Positions 5,106 through 5,416 of a DNA stretch of 5,416 nt are shown here, one piece after another (within the stretch, counting starts at the first letter, position 1; every line of letters starts with the position of its first letter). Made by a program: the position numbers and the translations under genes. This DNA comes from an uncultured Peptococcaceae bacterium (GTDB lineage: Bacteria; Bacillota; Peptococcia; Peptococcales; Peptococcaceae): assembly GCA_937922955.1 (NCBI GenBank), contig CALAKO010000168.1, positions 1 through 5,416 on the forward strand, read 5' to 3'. The notes beneath the pieces are model-generated. The model had not been told where the DNA came from. It searched no databases and saw only the letters and a list, made by a program, of their open reading frames with translations.

Positions 5106-5416
5106 GTTAAATGTCCCCTTTCTCTTATGTAGAGTAACATTGAAGTTTTACGGATAAATATCCCTTATCAAAAGGATATTCTGAAAAAAGCAAATATTCC
5201 AATATAAATTTAAGCGCCAAAATAGGAGAAAAACATAACAGAAACTATTGATTGAAGAGGGATAAATGAGAAAACAAAATGCATGAAAAGCGAATATGAA
5301 GAGAGAAGTTGCTGATAAATGAGAATATAGCTCAATAAATAGATACACATGGAAAATAAAGTGGGAAAGCAAGCATTAGTTGAAGAAGCGAAAATTTTAA
5401 ATAGAATTTTAAGACA
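5106..5416. other. AT-rich intergenic stretch with short repeats, no gene supported
   Basis: These 311 bases lie upstream of the amidohydrolase gene and reach the window edge. All six frames are short or lack a ribosome binding site. They hold the amidohydrolase Shine-Dalgarno (5121-5115, - strand) and a small inverted repeat GGATA-AA-TATCC (5152-5163) about 47 bases upstream of that start. They also hold a 12-base direct repeat GATAAATGAGAA (5261-5272 and 5314-5325) and AATTTTAA twice, 12 bases apart (5393-5400 and 5405-5412). From about 5220 onward the + strand is strongly purine-rich. I could not find a convincing -35/-10 pair for the amidohydrolase. Confidence 0.6.
5152..5163 (-). repeat. 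Inverted repeat upstream of the amidohydrolase, possible operator
   Basis: GGATA and TATCC flank AA. The site lies 47 bases before the start codon, where a promoter or operator would be expected. A related GGATATTC lies about 20 bases further upstream (5174-5181). It is too short and AT-rich to be sure it is functional. Confidence 0.25.

Noticed and set aside
5148..5372. 74-residue hydrophobic - strand reading frame
   Set aside because: It starts with TTG without a ribosome binding site. Its phenylalanine- and leucine-rich composition is what the complement of a purine-rich strand gives, and it overlaps the region upstream of the amidohydrolase.

Overview
The window holds the core translation/transcription locus of a low-to-mid GC bacterium. 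The order is end of tuf, then rpmG-secE-nusG-rplK-rplA-rplJ-rplL, all on the + strand. A convergent amidohydrolase gene follows on the - strand. Strong AGGAGG-type ribosome binding sites, a TTG start for rplJ, the 49-residue four-cysteine L33 and the protein sequences point to Bacillota, most likely Negativicutes (Megasphaera/Veillonella-like). This placement is by recognition only; no search was run.

Layout: bases 1-77 are the C-terminus of EF-Tu, closed by an intrinsic terminator (98-134). A clear sigma-70/sigma-A type promoter (TTGACG, 17 bp, TATTCT; 170-198) then drives rpmG (L33), secE (translocase subunit) and nusG (elongation factor). rplK (L11) and rplA (L1) follow. The gap between them carries a hairpin that resembles the L1 site on 23S rRNA, so it is a probable L1 autoregulatory operator. 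Between rplA and rplJ lies an L10 leader. It has a bulged helix for L10(L12) binding, an intrinsic attenuator, and a competing pairing that looks like the antiterminator. rplJ (L10) is intact. A strong terminator (3401-3440) ends the operon after rplL.

Two genes are not intact as written. rplL keeps only its first 20 or so codons and its last 46 or so. The hinge and the start of the C-terminal domain are missing (about 160-170 bases), and the two remnants are in different frames. The - strand amidohydrolase (YtcJ-like, Amidohydro_3 type) is split by a -1 frameshift exactly at A AAA AAG, the heptamer used for programmed frameshifting in E. coli dnaX. The zero-frame stop also overlaps an ATG in the downstream frame (ATGA). 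Either lesion could be a sequencing or assembly error, and both need checking against reads.

The genes belong together functionally. L11, L1, L10 and L7/L12 build the two mobile stalks of the large ribosomal subunit, the stalk that recruits EF-Tu and the L1 stalk. NusG couples RNA polymerase to other partners, and SecE is part of the protein export channel. Two of the ribosomal proteins appear to control their own mRNA through leader structures. The amidohydrolase is unrelated and is separated by convergent orientation. The last 311 bases are AT-rich, with short repeats and no gene I can support. I see no CRISPR array, mobile element, tRNA or clearly new multi-gene system.
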